A stretch of 64,000 nucleotides of DNA. Source: Bacteroidota bacterium (GTDB lineage Bacteria > Bacteroidota > Bacteroidia > Chitinophagales > Chitinophagaceae). Location of the stretch: contig JAFEAF010000008.1 in assembly GCA_018266555.1 (NCBI GenBank), positions 23,524 to 87,523 on the forward strand. Direction: 5' to 3'. Below the pieces are notes generated by a model. That model made no database searches, was not told the origin of the DNA, and worked only from the letters and a program-made list of their open reading frames with translations. Below are positions 17,953 through 28,700 of the stretch, in pieces; the first letter of the stretch is position 1, and each line of letters begins with the position of its first letter. The position numbers and the translations under genes were made by a program.

Positions 17953-19017
17953 ATGGAGCTTACAACAAAAATCCCCACCCGTCGCACTTCACAATCCAAA
18001 ATCAAAGAAGTTAATAGCAGTACCCTGAAATTCGGAGACTTCGTTTCCGATCACATGCTGATTTGTGATTATAAAAATGGGGAATGGATGCAGCCGCATA
18101 TAATGCCGTTTGCTAATCTATCATTAAGCCCCGCCGCATTGGCGCTTCATTACGGGCAAACTGTTTTTGAGGGAATGAAAGCTTTCTATATGACCAATAG
18201 CAAAATAAATATTTTCCGGATTGCTAAACACTATGACCGGTTTGTAAAATCTTTGGACCGTATGGCCATGGCAATTGTTCCTGAAGAAATTTTTACAGAA
18301 GGGCTGCGCCAATTAATTGACCTAGACAGAGCCTGGGTGCCTAAAGAAAAAGATCACGCCTTATATATACGTCCATTTGTTATTGCCACCGAAAGCAGGT
18401 TTGGAGTAAAAATATCAGAGGAATATCGTTTCATCATTTTCACCGGGCCGGTGCCTATAGCATATACCAGGCCGATCAAAGTGAAAGTAGAAACAAAATA
18501 TGTTCGTGCAGCAAAAGGTGGAACCGGTTTTGCAAAATGCGGTGGTAATTACGGTGGTTCATATTATCCAACACAATTGGCAAGAAAAGAAGGATATGAC
18601 CAGGTATTGTGGACTGACTCAAAGGAAAATAAATACATTGAAGAATCAGGAATGATGAACGCTATGTTTGTGGTTGATGGTACCATTGTTACTCCTCCAT
18701 TATCTGATTCAATCCTTGATGGTATTACCAGGGATTCTCTATTAACACTGGCAAGAGACAATGGCATCCCTGTATCAGAACGTCCGGTAAGTATTGATGA
18801 TCTGGAAACAGCATTTCGAAATCAAACGATCACTGAAGCAGCGGGCATCGGCACTGCAGCCGTAGTAGCTCCTATCGGGATAATTCATTTGAATGAGATT
18901 GATTTTCATTTGCCGGAGTATGGCCCTGAAAATGTTTTATATAAATTAAAACAGCAATTGGAATCAATCCGCACGGGGCATTTGGCTGATGTACATGAAT
19001 GGAATTGTATTATTTAA
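17953..19017 (+). CDS. ilvE: Branched-chain amino acid aminotransferase
   Basis: IlvE moves the amino group between leucine, isoleucine or valine and 2-oxoglutarate, the last step in their synthesis. The 354-residue protein is a fold-type IV PLP enzyme of the long BCAT-II type. It shows LHYGQTVFEGMKAF, LYIRPFVIATESRFGV, the lysine motif GGTGFAKCGGNYGGSYYPTQ (PLP Lys195), IEESGMMNAMFV, and the cofactor-phosphate loop TEAAGIGTAAVV. The length and motifs are standard. It follows the GNAT gene closely and ends in a terminator, so the two may share a transcript. The other ilv/leu genes are not in this window. Confidence 0.95.
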   Translation: MELTTKIPTRRTSQSKIKEVNSSTLKFGDFVSDHMLICDYKNGEWMQPHIMPFANLSLSPAALALHYGQTVFEGMKAFYMTNSKINIFRIAKHYDRFVKSLDRMAMAIVPEEIFTEGLRQLIDLDRAWVPKEKDHALYIRPFVIATESRFGVKISEEYRFIIFTGPVPIAYTRPIKVKVETKYVRAAKGGTGFAKCGGNYGGSYYPTQLARKEGYDQVLWTDSKENKYIEESGMMNAMFVVDGTIVTPPLSDSILDGITRDSLLTLARDNGIPVSERPVSIDDLETAFRNQTITEAAGIGTAAVVAPIGIIHLNEIDFHLPEYGPENVLYKLKQQLESIRTGHLADVHEWNCII

Positions 19018-19038
19018 AAACGCTCAGGCGATTGTAAG

Positions 19039-19066
19039 AGCCGGTTTATTTGAGCCGGCTTTTTTC
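19039..19066 (+). terminator. Terminator of ilvE
   Basis: AGCCGG (19039-19044) pairs with CCGGCT (19055-19060), followed by six T. It lies 21 bp after the ilvE stop. Confidence 0.8.
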
Positions 19067-19122
19067 TTAATATGACTATGCCGGTTGATTTATTCTTAAT
19101 TTCATCTTTCAAAATTTTCTTT

Positions 19123-20664
19123 ATGCAAAAGATGAAATTATTTCTTGTGGCCTTTGTAGTGTTATGTTCCACATCGGCGATTTCTCAAACTCCCTCTTTT
19201 ATCAAAGACAGTTTGGATAGTTACATTGACAGAGGAATGAAGCAATGGCAAATTCCCGGCCTCGCCATTGCAATCGTGAAAGACGGGAAAATTGTAACGA
19301 TGAAAGGTTACGGAGTTCGTGAATGGGGCAAAGAAGGTAAGGTGGATGAAAATACATTATTCATCATCGCATCCAATTCAAAATTATTTACCGGTACTTC
19401 GCTTGCTAATCTTGAGTATGAAAAAAAAATTTCACTAAATGATAAAGTGACTCAATACATTCCCTGGTTTCGACTGTATGATAGCAATTCTTCCAGAATG
19501 GTCACTGTTCGTGATCTGCTTTGTCATCGCTTAGGCACCCGAACATTCCAGGGTGATTTTAGTTTTTGGGATTCCAATTTTCCAAAAGATTCCATTATCT
19601 GGAAAATGCGCTACCTGAAACCTACTCTCGTTTTTCGCCAGGATTTTGGTTATTGCAATTCTGCATTTATGACCGCAGGAAGAATATTGGAAAAGGTAAC
19701 AGGTGAAAGCTGGGAAAATTATGTGCAACAGAATATTCTCACTCCCCTTGTAATGACGAACACATATACAAACACAGCCGGTATTGCACAAAGAAATAAT
19801 GTAGCCGTTCCGCATACGAATCAATTCAGCAGTATCACAACCGTTCCTTATGACCAGGTAGATAATCTTGGCCCCGCTACCAGCATGGTAAGTTGTGTAA
19901 AAGATTTAAGCAGATGGTTGATGATGCAGTTAGACAGTGGCCGCTACGAAGGAAAAAGGATTTTACCCTGGCCTGTGTTACAAAAAACAAGAGATGCCAA
20001 TACTATAATCAGTACACGTAAATCTGCTGCATTTCCTATGCACATGCGATTGTATGGTTTAGGATTATTTATGACAGACTATGCAGGAAAACAAGTGTAC
20101 TGGCATACGGGTGGCGCTTTTGGTATGGTGACCAATGTTTGTTTTGTACCGGAGGAAAATTTGGGCATCACTATTTTAACCAACAACGATAATCAAAGTT
20201 TTTTTGAAGCGTTACGCTACCAGATCCTTGATGCATACCTTGGCGTGCCATATACCGACCGGAGCAAATATCTTATGGGATTTTTTGAACAGGGAAAAAA
20301 ACAAGGCGATGAAGAGCTAGTGGCATTGAAAAAAAGAGTGGATCAGCATAACCAGCCTGAAATTAAATTAGAAGACTTCACAGGCGATTTCTATAATACT
20401 GTTTTTGGAAATATTACAATTGCAAAAAGTAATAATATGCTCATTTGCCATTTTGAACATCATCCTGATCTCATCGGGTATATGGAATATATGGATAACA
20501 ATGAATTTCGAATGACGTATTCGAATATTGGCTATGGTATTTATCCGGCTAAATTTTCATTGAAGGATGGTAAGCCCTGGTCTGTCGCAATTAAAGCAAA
20601 CGATGCAGTAGATTATGATTCATACCTGTTCGTCAGAGATCCGTATGGAGTATTATTACAGTGA
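19123..20664 (+). CDS. Secreted serine hydrolase, class C beta-lactamase family
   Basis: A 513-residue protein with a signal peptide (MQKMKLFLVAFVVLCSTSA, cleavage after ISQ). The beta-lactamase/transpeptidase-like domain (about 30-370) has the active-site SNSK (Ser84-Lys87), the YCN form of the class C Tyr-x-Asn motif (within DFGYCNSAFM) and HTGG in place of KTG. A C-terminal region of about 100 residues (EIKLEDFTGDFYNTVFGN onwards) resembles the DUF3471-type beta domain often attached to these enzymes. Such proteins are esterases, peptidases or D-amino acid peptidases more often than true beta-lactamases, so no resistance role is claimed. The ATG at 19123 was chosen because it starts the signal peptide; an in-frame ATG at 19072 overlaps the tail of the ilvE terminator region. 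Confidence 0.9.
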   Translation: MQKMKLFLVAFVVLCSTSAISQTPSFIKDSLDSYIDRGMKQWQIPGLAIAIVKDGKIVTMKGYGVREWGKEGKVDENTLFIIASNSKLFTGTSLANLEYEKKISLNDKVTQYIPWFRLYDSNSSRMVTVRDLLCHRLGTRTFQGDFSFWDSNFPKDSIIWKMRYLKPTLVFRQDFGYCNSAFMTAGRILEKVTGESWENYVQQNILTPLVMTNTYTNTAGIAQRNNVAVPHTNQFSSITTVPYDQVDNLGPATSMVSCVKDLSRWLMMQLDSGRYEGKRILPWPVLQKTRDANTIISTRKSAAFPMHMRLYGLGLFMTDYAGKQVYWHTGGAFGMVTNVCFVPEENLGITILTNNDNQSFFEALRYQILDAYLGVPYTDRSKYLMGFFEQGKKQGDEELVALKKRVDQHNQPEIKLEDFTGDFYNTVFGNITIAKSNNMLICHFEHHPDLIGYMEYMDNNEFRMTYSNIGYGIYPAKFSLKDGKPWSVAIKANDAVDYDSYLFVRDPYGVLLQ

Positions 20665-20717
20665 CACAACTAAATGCCGGTTCTATTAACGCTGAAAATT
20701 GAAATCGAAAATTCGAA

Positions 20718-22394
20718 TTAAGGTTTATTGCTGCCGTATTTTTGCTGTTCTTTTGCCCATGCATCTTTTAAGGTAACCGTGCGATTGAAAATAAATTTTC
20801 CATTAGCTGAATCTTTATCAAGGCAATAATATCCTTTTCTTAAAAACTGGAACCGGTCTTCCGATTTTGCATAAAGTAATGAAGGTTCAGCAAAGCCTTT
20901 TACAATTTTCAATGAATGTTCGTTGATATAATCTTTGAAATCACCGTCCTCGCCAGCGGGGTTTTCTACTTTAAACAAACGATCATATTCCCGCACTTCC
21001 ACTTCCACTGCGTTGTTTTTGCTGACCCAATGCAATGTTCCTTTTACATGAATGCCTGAAGTGTCATGACCGCTTCGGCTTTCGGGTAAATAAGTACAAT
21101 GCAGCTCCTTAATATTTCCATCAGCATCTTTAATCATTTCATCACATTTTATTATATATGCGCTTTTCAAACGAACCTTTTGTCCCGGAGCTAAACGGAA
21201 ATATTTTTTGGGCGGGTTTTCTATAAAATCATCCCGTTCAATATATAATTCTCTTCCAAAAGGAATTTCTCTTGTCCCTGCAGATTCATCTTCAGGATTG
21301 TTTTCACTTTTGAGCAATTCGTATTCTTCCGGATAATTCGTGATGACAACTTTTACAGGGTCAAACACTACCATTCTTCTCAAAGCAATTTTATTCAGAT
21401 GTTCCCGTACACAAAATTCCAGCAATCCCACATCTACTAAATTTTCTCTTTTTGCCACTCCTATTCTTTCGCAAAAATCACGGATGCTTTCCGGCGTATA
21501 ACCTCTTCTTCTCAAACCACTGATGGTTGGCATCCGGGGATCATCCCACCCTGCTACATATTTTTCGTTGACGAGTTGGAGTAATTTTCTTTTACTCGTC
21601 ACGGTGTAATTGATATTGCGTCGTGCAAATTCATACTGATGCGAAGGATATATTTCCAGTTTTTCTATCAGCCAGTCATATAATTCTCTGTGCGGAACAA
21701 ACTCCAAAGTACAAATAGAATGAGTGACGTTTTCAATGGAGTCACTTTGTCCATGAGCCATATCATACATCGGGTAAATACACCATTTATCCCCGGTGCG
21801 ATGATGATGAGCATGTTTGATTCGATACAACACCGGATCCCGCATCAGCATATTAATATGCGCCATATCAATCTTTGCCCTCAATGTACGGCTGCCATCA
21901 GGAAACTCGCCATTTTTCATTTTTTCGAATAAGGAAATATTTTCTTCTGTACTACGGTTACGGAATGGACTGTTCTTTCCAGGCTCCGTCGGTGTCCCTT
22001 TCATTTTTGCTATCTCATCGCTGCTGCTGTCATCTACATAAGCTAATCCTTTTTTAATAAGTGTTACAGCAAATTCATATAGCTGATCAAAATAATCTGA
22101 GGCGTACCGTTCATGTTTCCATTCAAAACCCAACCAACGTATATCCTCTTTAATACTTTCTACATACTCGGTGTCCTCCGTTACAGGATTTGTATCATCA
22201 AACCGGAGATTGGTATAACCCGGATATTTTTTTGTGAGATTAAAATTCAAACAAATACTACTTGCATGGCCTATGTGCAAATATCCGTTTGGCTCCGGTG
22301 GAAAACGGGTTACAATGCTTTTGTATGTCCCGTTTTTCAGATTTTCTTCTATGATTTCTTCCAGGAAATTATGTGATGTTTCTGTTGTTGCCAT
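20718..22394 (-). CDS. glnS: Glutamine--tRNA ligase
   Basis: GlnRS charges tRNA-Gln with glutamine. The 558-residue class I synthetase has the HIGH motif in PPEPNGYLHIGHA (HIGH at 40-43), the KMSKS counterpart VTSKRKLLQLV, and family phrases such as LRFDDTNPVTEDTEYVESI and CTLEFVPHRELYDWLIE. The C-terminal half is the beta-barrel anticodon-binding region. The ATG at 22392-22394 gives MATTETSHNFLEEIIEENL, the expected N-terminus; the frame stays open upstream for about 39 codons without family resemblance. Having GlnRS means direct charging rather than only the GatCAB route. It appears monocistronic. Confidence 0.97.
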   Translation of the reverse strand: MATTETSHNFLEEIIEENLKNGTYKSIVTRFPPEPNGYLHIGHASSICLNFNLTKKYPGYTNLRFDDTNPVTEDTEYVESIKEDIRWLGFEWKHERYASDYFDQLYEFAVTLIKKGLAYVDDSSSDEIAKMKGTPTEPGKNSPFRNRSTEENISLFEKMKNGEFPDGSRTLRAKIDMAHINMLMRDPVLYRIKHAHHHRTGDKWCIYPMYDMAHGQSDSIENVTHSICTLEFVPHRELYDWLIEKLEIYPSHQYEFARRNINYTVTSKRKLLQLVNEKYVAGWDDPRMPTISGLRRRGYTPESIRDFCERIGVAKRENLVDVGLLEFCVREHLNKIALRRMVVFDPVKVVITNYPEEYELLKSENNPEDESAGTREIPFGRELYIERDDFIENPPKKYFRLAPGQKVRLKSAYIIKCDEMIKDADGNIKELHCTYLPESRSGHDTSGIHVKGTLHWVSKNNAVEVEVREYDRLFKVENPAGEDGDFKDYINEHSLKIVKGFAEPSLLYAKSEDRFQFLRKGYYCLDKDSANGKFIFNRTVTLKDAWAKEQQKYGSNKP

Positions 22395-22585
22395 AAATCC
22401 TGTAAAGATATAAAAGGCGGTTGAAAAAAGACTTATAAATGCTAATGATGCCTTACCATTTTGGCTGCCAGGAACCCGCTTCAGAAAATTGCCGGGAGAT
22501 ACACGGAGCAAATGACTGGTATTCCTTTTTGTGAAAGAGCCGGACTTCGATGAGGTATATAAATAATTTACTTAAAAAGGTTGAC

Positions 22586-23803
22586 TCAAATCTTTTTAAG
22601 ATCAGGTAATTTCCATGTGATTAGACCGATCAGTGGCAGAAATGAACAGACATGATATACAAAATAAATATCTTTTATATCGGCAAGCATACCCAACAAT
22701 GCAGATCCTAATCCACCCATACCAAACGCAAATCCAAAAAATAATCCTGATATCATCCCAATCTTGCCCGGCATAAGTTCCTGTGCATATACCAAAATAG
22801 CCGGGAATGCAGAAGATAAAATGAAACCGATAATAACGCTTAAAACAGCCGTCCAGAATAAGCTAACATAAGGAAGTAATAAAGTAAAGGGGGCAACACC
22901 TAATATTGAAAACCAAATAACATATTTCCTGCCGTACTTATCTCCCAGCGGGCCACCGAAATAAGTTCCTAATGCAGAAGAAGCTAAAAACGCAAACAGG
23001 AATAATTGAGAATGCTTAATGCTTACGTGAAACTTTTCAATCAAAAAGAAAGTATAATAACTGCTGATGCTCGATAGATAAAAATATTTGGAAAAGATAA
23101 GAACCAGCAATATGGCAACAGAAAGATGAACCTCTTTTTTAGACAGATTCGCATGAAAGCTCAATATCCCGCCTTTACTTCTTAGCATTTTCAAATGCAA
23201 CAAATGCGGCTTTGCCCATTTGCCAACATATATAAGTATAATGATTGCAAGTAAAGCAAGAATACCGAAGTAAACAGCATGATCCCTGCCAAACCTGACT
23301 ATGACCAGTGCCGCCAGTAAAGGCCCTACTGCTGTTCCGGTATTTCCTCCAACCTGGAAAATGGATTGTGCCAGGCCCCTTTTGCCGCCTGAAGCTATGT
23401 ATGCAATCTTAGAGGATTCAGGATGAAAAATAGAAGAGCCGGTCCCGATCAATGCCACAGAAGCAAGAATGGCAGGATAACTATTGGCAAATGAAATAAA
23501 AATTAATCCGATAAGTGTAAATCCCATTCCTATTGCTAGTGAAAATGGCTGCGGTTTTTTGTCAGTGAAAGAACCTACCAATGGCTGGAAAATACTGGCT
23601 GTCATCTGAAACGTCAATTGTATCAACCCTACCTGCGCAAAATTAAGCGTGAATGAATTTTTTAGTAATGGATAAATGGATGGTATCAATGACTGTATCG
23701 TATCATTCAACATGTGCGAAAAGCTAATGCTGAATAAAATGCTGTAAACCGTTAATTGTTTAACCTCCTGCGAAATACTTTTTTGTACGGGTGTACTGTT
23801 CAT
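22586..23803 (-). CDS. MFS transporter, fosmidomycin-resistance (Fsr) type
   Basis: A 405-residue inner-membrane protein with about 12 TM helices. The sequence matches the Fsr branch of the major facilitator superfamily: SHMLNDTIQSLIPSIYPLLK in TM1, IFQPLVGSFTDKKPQP in the TM2-3 loop, GTGSSIFHPESSKIAYIASG near TM4, and FQVGGNTGTAVGPLLAALV in TM5. Members are proton-driven drug exporters; the true substrate here is unknown. The ATG at 23801-23803 is preferred. A strong promoter lies immediately upstream, so the mRNA would have almost no leader, and an in-frame TTG at 23842 coincides with the -33 element. Confidence 0.9.
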   Translation of the reverse strand: MNSTPVQKSISQEVKQLTVYSILFSISFSHMLNDTIQSLIPSIYPLLKNSFTLNFAQVGLIQLTFQMTASIFQPLVGSFTDKKPQPFSLAIGMGFTLIGLIFISFANSYPAILASVALIGTGSSIFHPESSKIAYIASGGKRGLAQSIFQVGGNTGTAVGPLLAALVIVRFGRDHAVYFGILALLAIIILIYVGKWAKPHLLHLKMLRSKGGILSFHANLSKKEVHLSVAILLVLIFSKYFYLSSISSYYTFFLIEKFHVSIKHSQLFLFAFLASSALGTYFGGPLGDKYGRKYVIWFSILGVAPFTLLLPYVSLFWTAVLSVIIGFILSSAFPAILVYAQELMPGKIGMISGLFFGFAFGMGGLGSALLGMLADIKDIYFVYHVCSFLPLIGLITWKLPDLKKI

Positions 23804-23812
23804 TTGAGATTG

Positions 23813-23842
23813 CAAAATTAATAAAGTAATAATTTGATGCAA
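23813..23842 (-). promoter_or_regulatory. Promoter of the MFS transporter gene
   Basis: On the minus strand, TTG (23840-23842) and TAATTTTG (23813-23820) are spaced by 19 nt, an excellent match to the Bacteroidota consensus. Transcription would start about 4-5 nt before the ATG at 23803, so the mRNA should be nearly leaderless. Confidence 0.7.
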
Positions 23843-24054
23843 ATCTTACAATTTAGATTTCAAATTTTCCTCTGCTGAATAATTTTAAAATAATTTAAAA
23901 TTTTAAACTGCGATAGTTCCTGCTTATTGCAACTGACTCCCTTCCAGAACAGTCTCAGAAACCTTTAGCAATTTGATACATAAAAATTGCGTAGTGTAGC
24001 TTCAGATAGAAGTTACAGGGAATCCACTTCAATACTAAATGTAGATGCTGTACA

Positions 24055-24085
24055 AAAAAACGGGCCGCCTTTGAAAAAGCAGCCC
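24055..24085 (-). terminator. Terminator of the fecR-susC-susD operon
   Basis: On the minus strand GGGCTGC and GCGGCCC pair (24079-24085 with 24062-24068, one wobble), followed by a run of seven T. It lies 33 bp after the susD stop. Confidence 0.75.
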
Positions 24086-24118
24086 ATAAAAACTACTATG
24101 AGATATTTAAACTAAGTT

Positions 24119-25711
24119 TTATTGCGCCCACCAAAGTTTAGTACCCCCGGTATCAGGCCCACCCAAAGTGGAAACAGCGGCAGCAACGCCAATTGGATTG
24201 GTACTTAACTCATCAGCAGGAAAATTAATCCGCTGTACGAATGCTGATGTTGAAATTTTACCACCACTTTTATTTATTACCACCGGGAACAATTTTGGGT
24301 AACCGGTTCTTCTGAATTCAGCCCAGGCTTCTTCCCCATCGGGATAAATGGAGAGCCATTTTTGTGTGATAATACGTTCCAGTTTTTTAACGGGAGTATC
24401 TCCATTGTTCCATGCAATGGTAATGGTACTTAAATAGGGAGAACCGGTGGTAACATCATTTTGTCCTGCAGTAATTGCCTTCGGGTCTATATATTGTTGT
24501 TCGGTATGTGTATTATCCGTGATATAAGAAGATGCATCCAAACCATATTGAGCAAATGAAGTTGAAATACCGGTTTGATAATCAGTTTGTGCATCGCCGG
24601 AATTATTCCAGCCTTTCAGCGCTGCCTCTGCTTTTAAAAACCAGGCTTCCGCAGCCACCATGATCTGCATCTTATTGGGGAAATCAATCGGAAGCGAGTA
24701 TCCGCCATACCTGCCAATAGCATCAATATTAATTCCATTACGAATACCTATGTATTGACCTGCCACGGCTGCATCAGTTGCTTTGAGCATATATTTCGAT
24801 ATCCTGGGATCATTATACCCATTCAGGTAACATGCAAGCGGTGCACCCATATTAATATCTCCCCAGCTTTTACTTATAGAATTAAGTGGATGCTGGTTGG
24901 TGCCGATATCTACAAATGCGTTATCATCGTTGGTAGTTAGTAAACCACCGGGATTGGATAACGCCTTCTCTCCTTCTGTTTTTGCTTTATTTACATCAGC
25001 TTTTGAAATACGCAATGCTAAGCGTAACCGGAGTGTATTGGCAAACTTTAACCATTTTTGAAAACTGCCTCCATATACCAAATCAAATTTGCTGAATGTT
25101 TCGGGTGCCCCGGATTGCACTAAGCCGGTTAAAACTGTAATAGCAGAATCCAGATCAGTGAAAAAAGCATTATATGCATCCTTCTGTGAATCGTATGACA
25201 CACTTCCATCAGGATTTGATTTTCCATAATGCGTATAAATGATCGGCCCGTAAATATCGCTTACCCGGTGCATCGCTTCCACTCTTACAATTTTTGCCCA
25301 TGCATGAAAAGAGGCATACTGTGGATCTGTAGTAGCATTTAACACATTTTGCGTAGCCTTCATTACATTATTATAGGCATAGTCCCACGGATAGAAATTC
25401 CAGCCATCCATCAAAAAATAATTAGTATTGTTGGTATTACTATTGAAAGGATCAGCTGACATTAAGAACCCGGAATACACATCACCGATCAGGTTTTGCT
25501 GCAATTGATATATCCAGTTGGTATTACTCATGATATATAATTGAGCTTGCTGCATAGGTTCGCCAAGATTCTGGTAATCTACAGAAATCTGTTTGTCACT
25601 CAGTCCAGTGGGATCCGTATTATAATCTTTGAAGCTTTTGGTACAACTGCCAAGTAAAATTGAAATGGCAACGATGCAAAAATTTATTATTGATTTATTT
25701 ATCCTGGTCAT
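24119..25711 (-). CDS. SusD/RagB family nutrient-binding outer-membrane lipoprotein
   Basis: A 530-residue lipoprotein with lipobox LGSC (Cys23), expected on the outer surface as the substrate-binding lid of the SusC channel. Characteristic SusD-like phrases are YGPIIYTHYGKSNPDGSVSY, KWLKFANTLRLRLALRISK and KMQIMVAAEAWFLKAEAALK. Near the C-terminus IITQKWLSIYPDGEEAWAEF and RTGYPKL match the SusD-like_2 subgroup. The helical (TPR-like) framework typical of SusD is implied by its composition. It follows susC by 24 bp, the standard susCD order, and a terminator follows. The ligand is unknown because no glycosidase, peptidase or sulfatase gene is linked. Confidence 0.94.
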   Translation of the reverse strand: MTRINKSIINFCIVAISILLGSCTKSFKDYNTDPTGLSDKQISVDYQNLGEPMQQAQLYIMSNTNWIYQLQQNLIGDVYSGFLMSADPFNSNTNNTNYFLMDGWNFYPWDYAYNNVMKATQNVLNATTDPQYASFHAWAKIVRVEAMHRVSDIYGPIIYTHYGKSNPDGSVSYDSQKDAYNAFFTDLDSAITVLTGLVQSGAPETFSKFDLVYGGSFQKWLKFANTLRLRLALRISKADVNKAKTEGEKALSNPGGLLTTNDDNAFVDIGTNQHPLNSISKSWGDINMGAPLACYLNGYNDPRISKYMLKATDAAVAGQYIGIRNGINIDAIGRYGGYSLPIDFPNKMQIMVAAEAWFLKAEAALKGWNNSGDAQTDYQTGISTSFAQYGLDASSYITDNTHTEQQYIDPKAITAGQNDVTTGSPYLSTITIAWNNGDTPVKKLERIITQKWLSIYPDGEEAWAEFRRTGYPKLFPVVINKSGGKISTSAFVQRINFPADELSTNPIGVAAAVSTLGGPDTGGTKLWWAQ

Positions 25712-25735
25712 AATTAATTTTTTTAAACGTTTATA

Positions 25736-28700
25736 TTAAAAACCAACTTTTACTGATATGCCCATGCTCCGGGTAGTAGGCGGGCCGAATGTTTCGATTC
25801 CCTGCAAACTATTGTAAGTAGCCATTGATGTTTCCGGATCAAATGGCGCTTTTTTAGTTACGAAGAAAAGATTCCTTCCGATTAAAGACACTCTCAGGTT
25901 TTTAACCCATTTAGCTGTTACGGGTACATTATAACCAATTGATAATTCTCTTAACCGGATATTAGTAGCATCATACATGTAGTATTCACCAATTCCAGAA
26001 CGGCCACCTACAGAAGTATAAAATATTTTTGGATCAATGCTGGCTACTTTGCTTCCATCTTCATGCACGGCATTAATCTTAACACCACCTGCGTCACGGG
26101 CATCGCCGGTTGCTTTACTATCACCCAACGCATCCAACACCGCTGCGGACATACTCATAACTTTTCCGCCAAACCGTCCGTCAAACAAAAAGTCAACGGT
26201 GAAATTTTTAACCGTAAAGTTGTTACTCCATCCCAATGTGAATTTCGGATTCGGGTTTCCCAGTTTTTTCAGGCTTTGATCACCCACTGTTGCATTGGGA
26301 TCAGTACCTCTCTCAGGAGCTCCTGTGTTATCAACTACAATTGCACCTTTGGCATCCCTTTTGAAAAAATGTCCGTAGATATCACCCCATGAGCCGCCTT
26401 CTTTGATATACGAAGCATAGAGCAGGTTGCCTATTCCTGTTAGAGTAAAATAATCCTGTGTCACTCCCAGGCCGGCATCAGCAATCTTCACAACACGGTT
26501 TTTATTCGTTGCAAAATTGATTGTAGTATTCCAGTTGAAACCTTTATTTTTTACAGGTGTTGCAAAAAGCGAAAGTTCTACTCCGTTATTTTTAATATTG
26601 CCTGAATTCAAATACCAGGTACTGAGATTACCCGTACCTCCGCCAGTCACCGGGATTTCGATATATTGACGGAAATTATTGTTGATATAGTATGTAAAAT
26701 CAAATCCTATCCTATCACTCAGAAAACGCCATTCTGTTCCGGCTTCAAAGGAGCGGTTGTCTTCCGGTTTCAGATATGTGCCGGGTTTTGGTCCTTTAGT
26801 ATTTGCAACAGAACCATTCTGATTGTCTATATAATAAGCTGAAGGATTGGAAGAATAGATTGGAATATCATTACCAACTTTTGCATAAGAAACTCGTACC
26901 TTACTGAAGCTGATCGCTTCCGGCATTTTAAACATATCACTCAGTACTCCGGTAAGTCCGGCTGAATAATAGAAATAACCTTTCTTTTCAACTGGCGTAT
27001 ATGCAAATGTGGACGACCAATCGTTTCGTCCTGTCAGATCAAGATATAAATAATCTTTCCAGCTCAGTTGTGTGGTTGCAAAAACAGCCTGCACTTGCTT
27101 GTGTTTGTTAACACTGCTTACAGTAATAGCTGCCGGCAAAATATTGGAGAGAGTGAACACATTCGCAAAACGTAATCCATCGCCGCTGTTTTTAGTACCA
27201 AAATTATTTTGTTGCAATCGCCCGTCATTAATGCTGGACCCGAAGGTAGCTTGCAATCTCAGATCGTTGGATAATTTTCTGTTAGCGTTCAATATCAAAT
27301 CTCCATACACCTGGGTATTGATAGTTCTTAAAAATGTATATCCGCCATTATTTGCTGTCAATACGATTGATGTAGTAGCATAACTGTTGATATTAATATC
27401 ATTGACGGATTTATCAATATTACCACGAGCTTGCAAATTCAACCAGTCATTAATCTTAAGTTTCAAAGTAAAGTTGGTGTAAAGCCTGTCCACTATATTA
27501 TTGCTGGTATTACGGTTCAGCAACCAATATGGATTTTGTTCCACCTCTGTACCCGTGAATTTTCCCGGATATACCTGTGAACTGTCATAATTCGCATTCC
27601 ACCAGTTTTGAACATTCGTATTGCGAGTGCTCGAATAAACTTCATAATTATTTTTAAAATTATTAAAATTCAAACCTCTCGGGAACTCATACAATCCGGT
27701 AATCGGGTTATCATATAAACCACTCACCGGCCGGTTATAGGAATTTTCATGAATGTACAAAGCATTCAGGTCCGCTTTAAGTAAGCCATTGAAAAAGTCT
27801 GTAGTCTGATGAAAATTGATATTATGTTTATTCAAAGTTGAAGTAGGAATGGTTCCTTTATTATCGGTATAAGAATAAGAAAAATAGGTTTGAGATTTGT
27901 CGGTCCCTCCTGTAAGAGAAACCGAACTGAAAGAAGTAACTCCTGTTTGAAAAAAGGGTGATACATGATTGGGTGCATTTACTATACCGCCCCAGCTATC
28001 ATTACTTCCCGCATCTCCTGCAGAAGGAGAAGTTGTTTGCCCGTATTTAAATTGTAAAGGTTGTTCATAAAGAGGTTTATCGAAAGTAAGATCAGATGAA
28101 AAATTAACTTTGGTAGTACCCGATCTTCCCTTTTTTGTGGTGATCATGATCACTCCGTTGGCCGCCTGGCTTCCATACAAAGCTGCCGCAGATGCGCCTT
28201 TTAAAACCGTAATATCCTGTATATCCTCAGGATTCAGATTGGAAATTCCATCACCACCATCTATTCCTACAAAACCTAGTGCCTGCCCCCATTCATCACC
28301 AGGCTGAGCCGGGTTTGCATTATTCATAGGTACACCATCTATAACATAAAGAGGTTGATTTTCCCTTGTGGATTTATTTCCTCTGATTACCACCCTTACA
28401 GAACCACCGATACCTGAGCTGCTGCGGGTAATGTTTACGCCTGCCACTCTGCCTGTCAGGTTATTTACAAGATTCGCATCTTTTACATTATTCAAAGCTG
28501 AATTATCCACTGTTTGAACAGCATAGGTTAATGATTTTTTCTGGCGGCTGATACCAAGTGCCGTCACCACCACTTCTTTCAATTGCTTGGTAGATTCAAC
28601 AAGTGCTACATGAACATTGTCACTCTCTCCTACAACTATTTCCTGTGGGTCATAACCAATAGATGTAAAAACCAAAACATCCCCTTTATTTGCAGAGATA

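Larger units (their letters stand above)
23804..24118. other. Gap holding the MFS promoter and the susCD terminator
   Basis: The 315-bp gap contains the minus-strand promoter of the MFS gene at its left end and a terminator for the SusCD operon at its right end. Between about 23850 and 24050 I see no gene or clear element. Confidence 0.6.

Noticed and set aside
19072..19122. Upstream ATG for the class C serine hydrolase
   Set aside because: It adds 17 residues before a complete signal peptide and starts just after the ilvE terminator; the ATG at 19123 is the better start.
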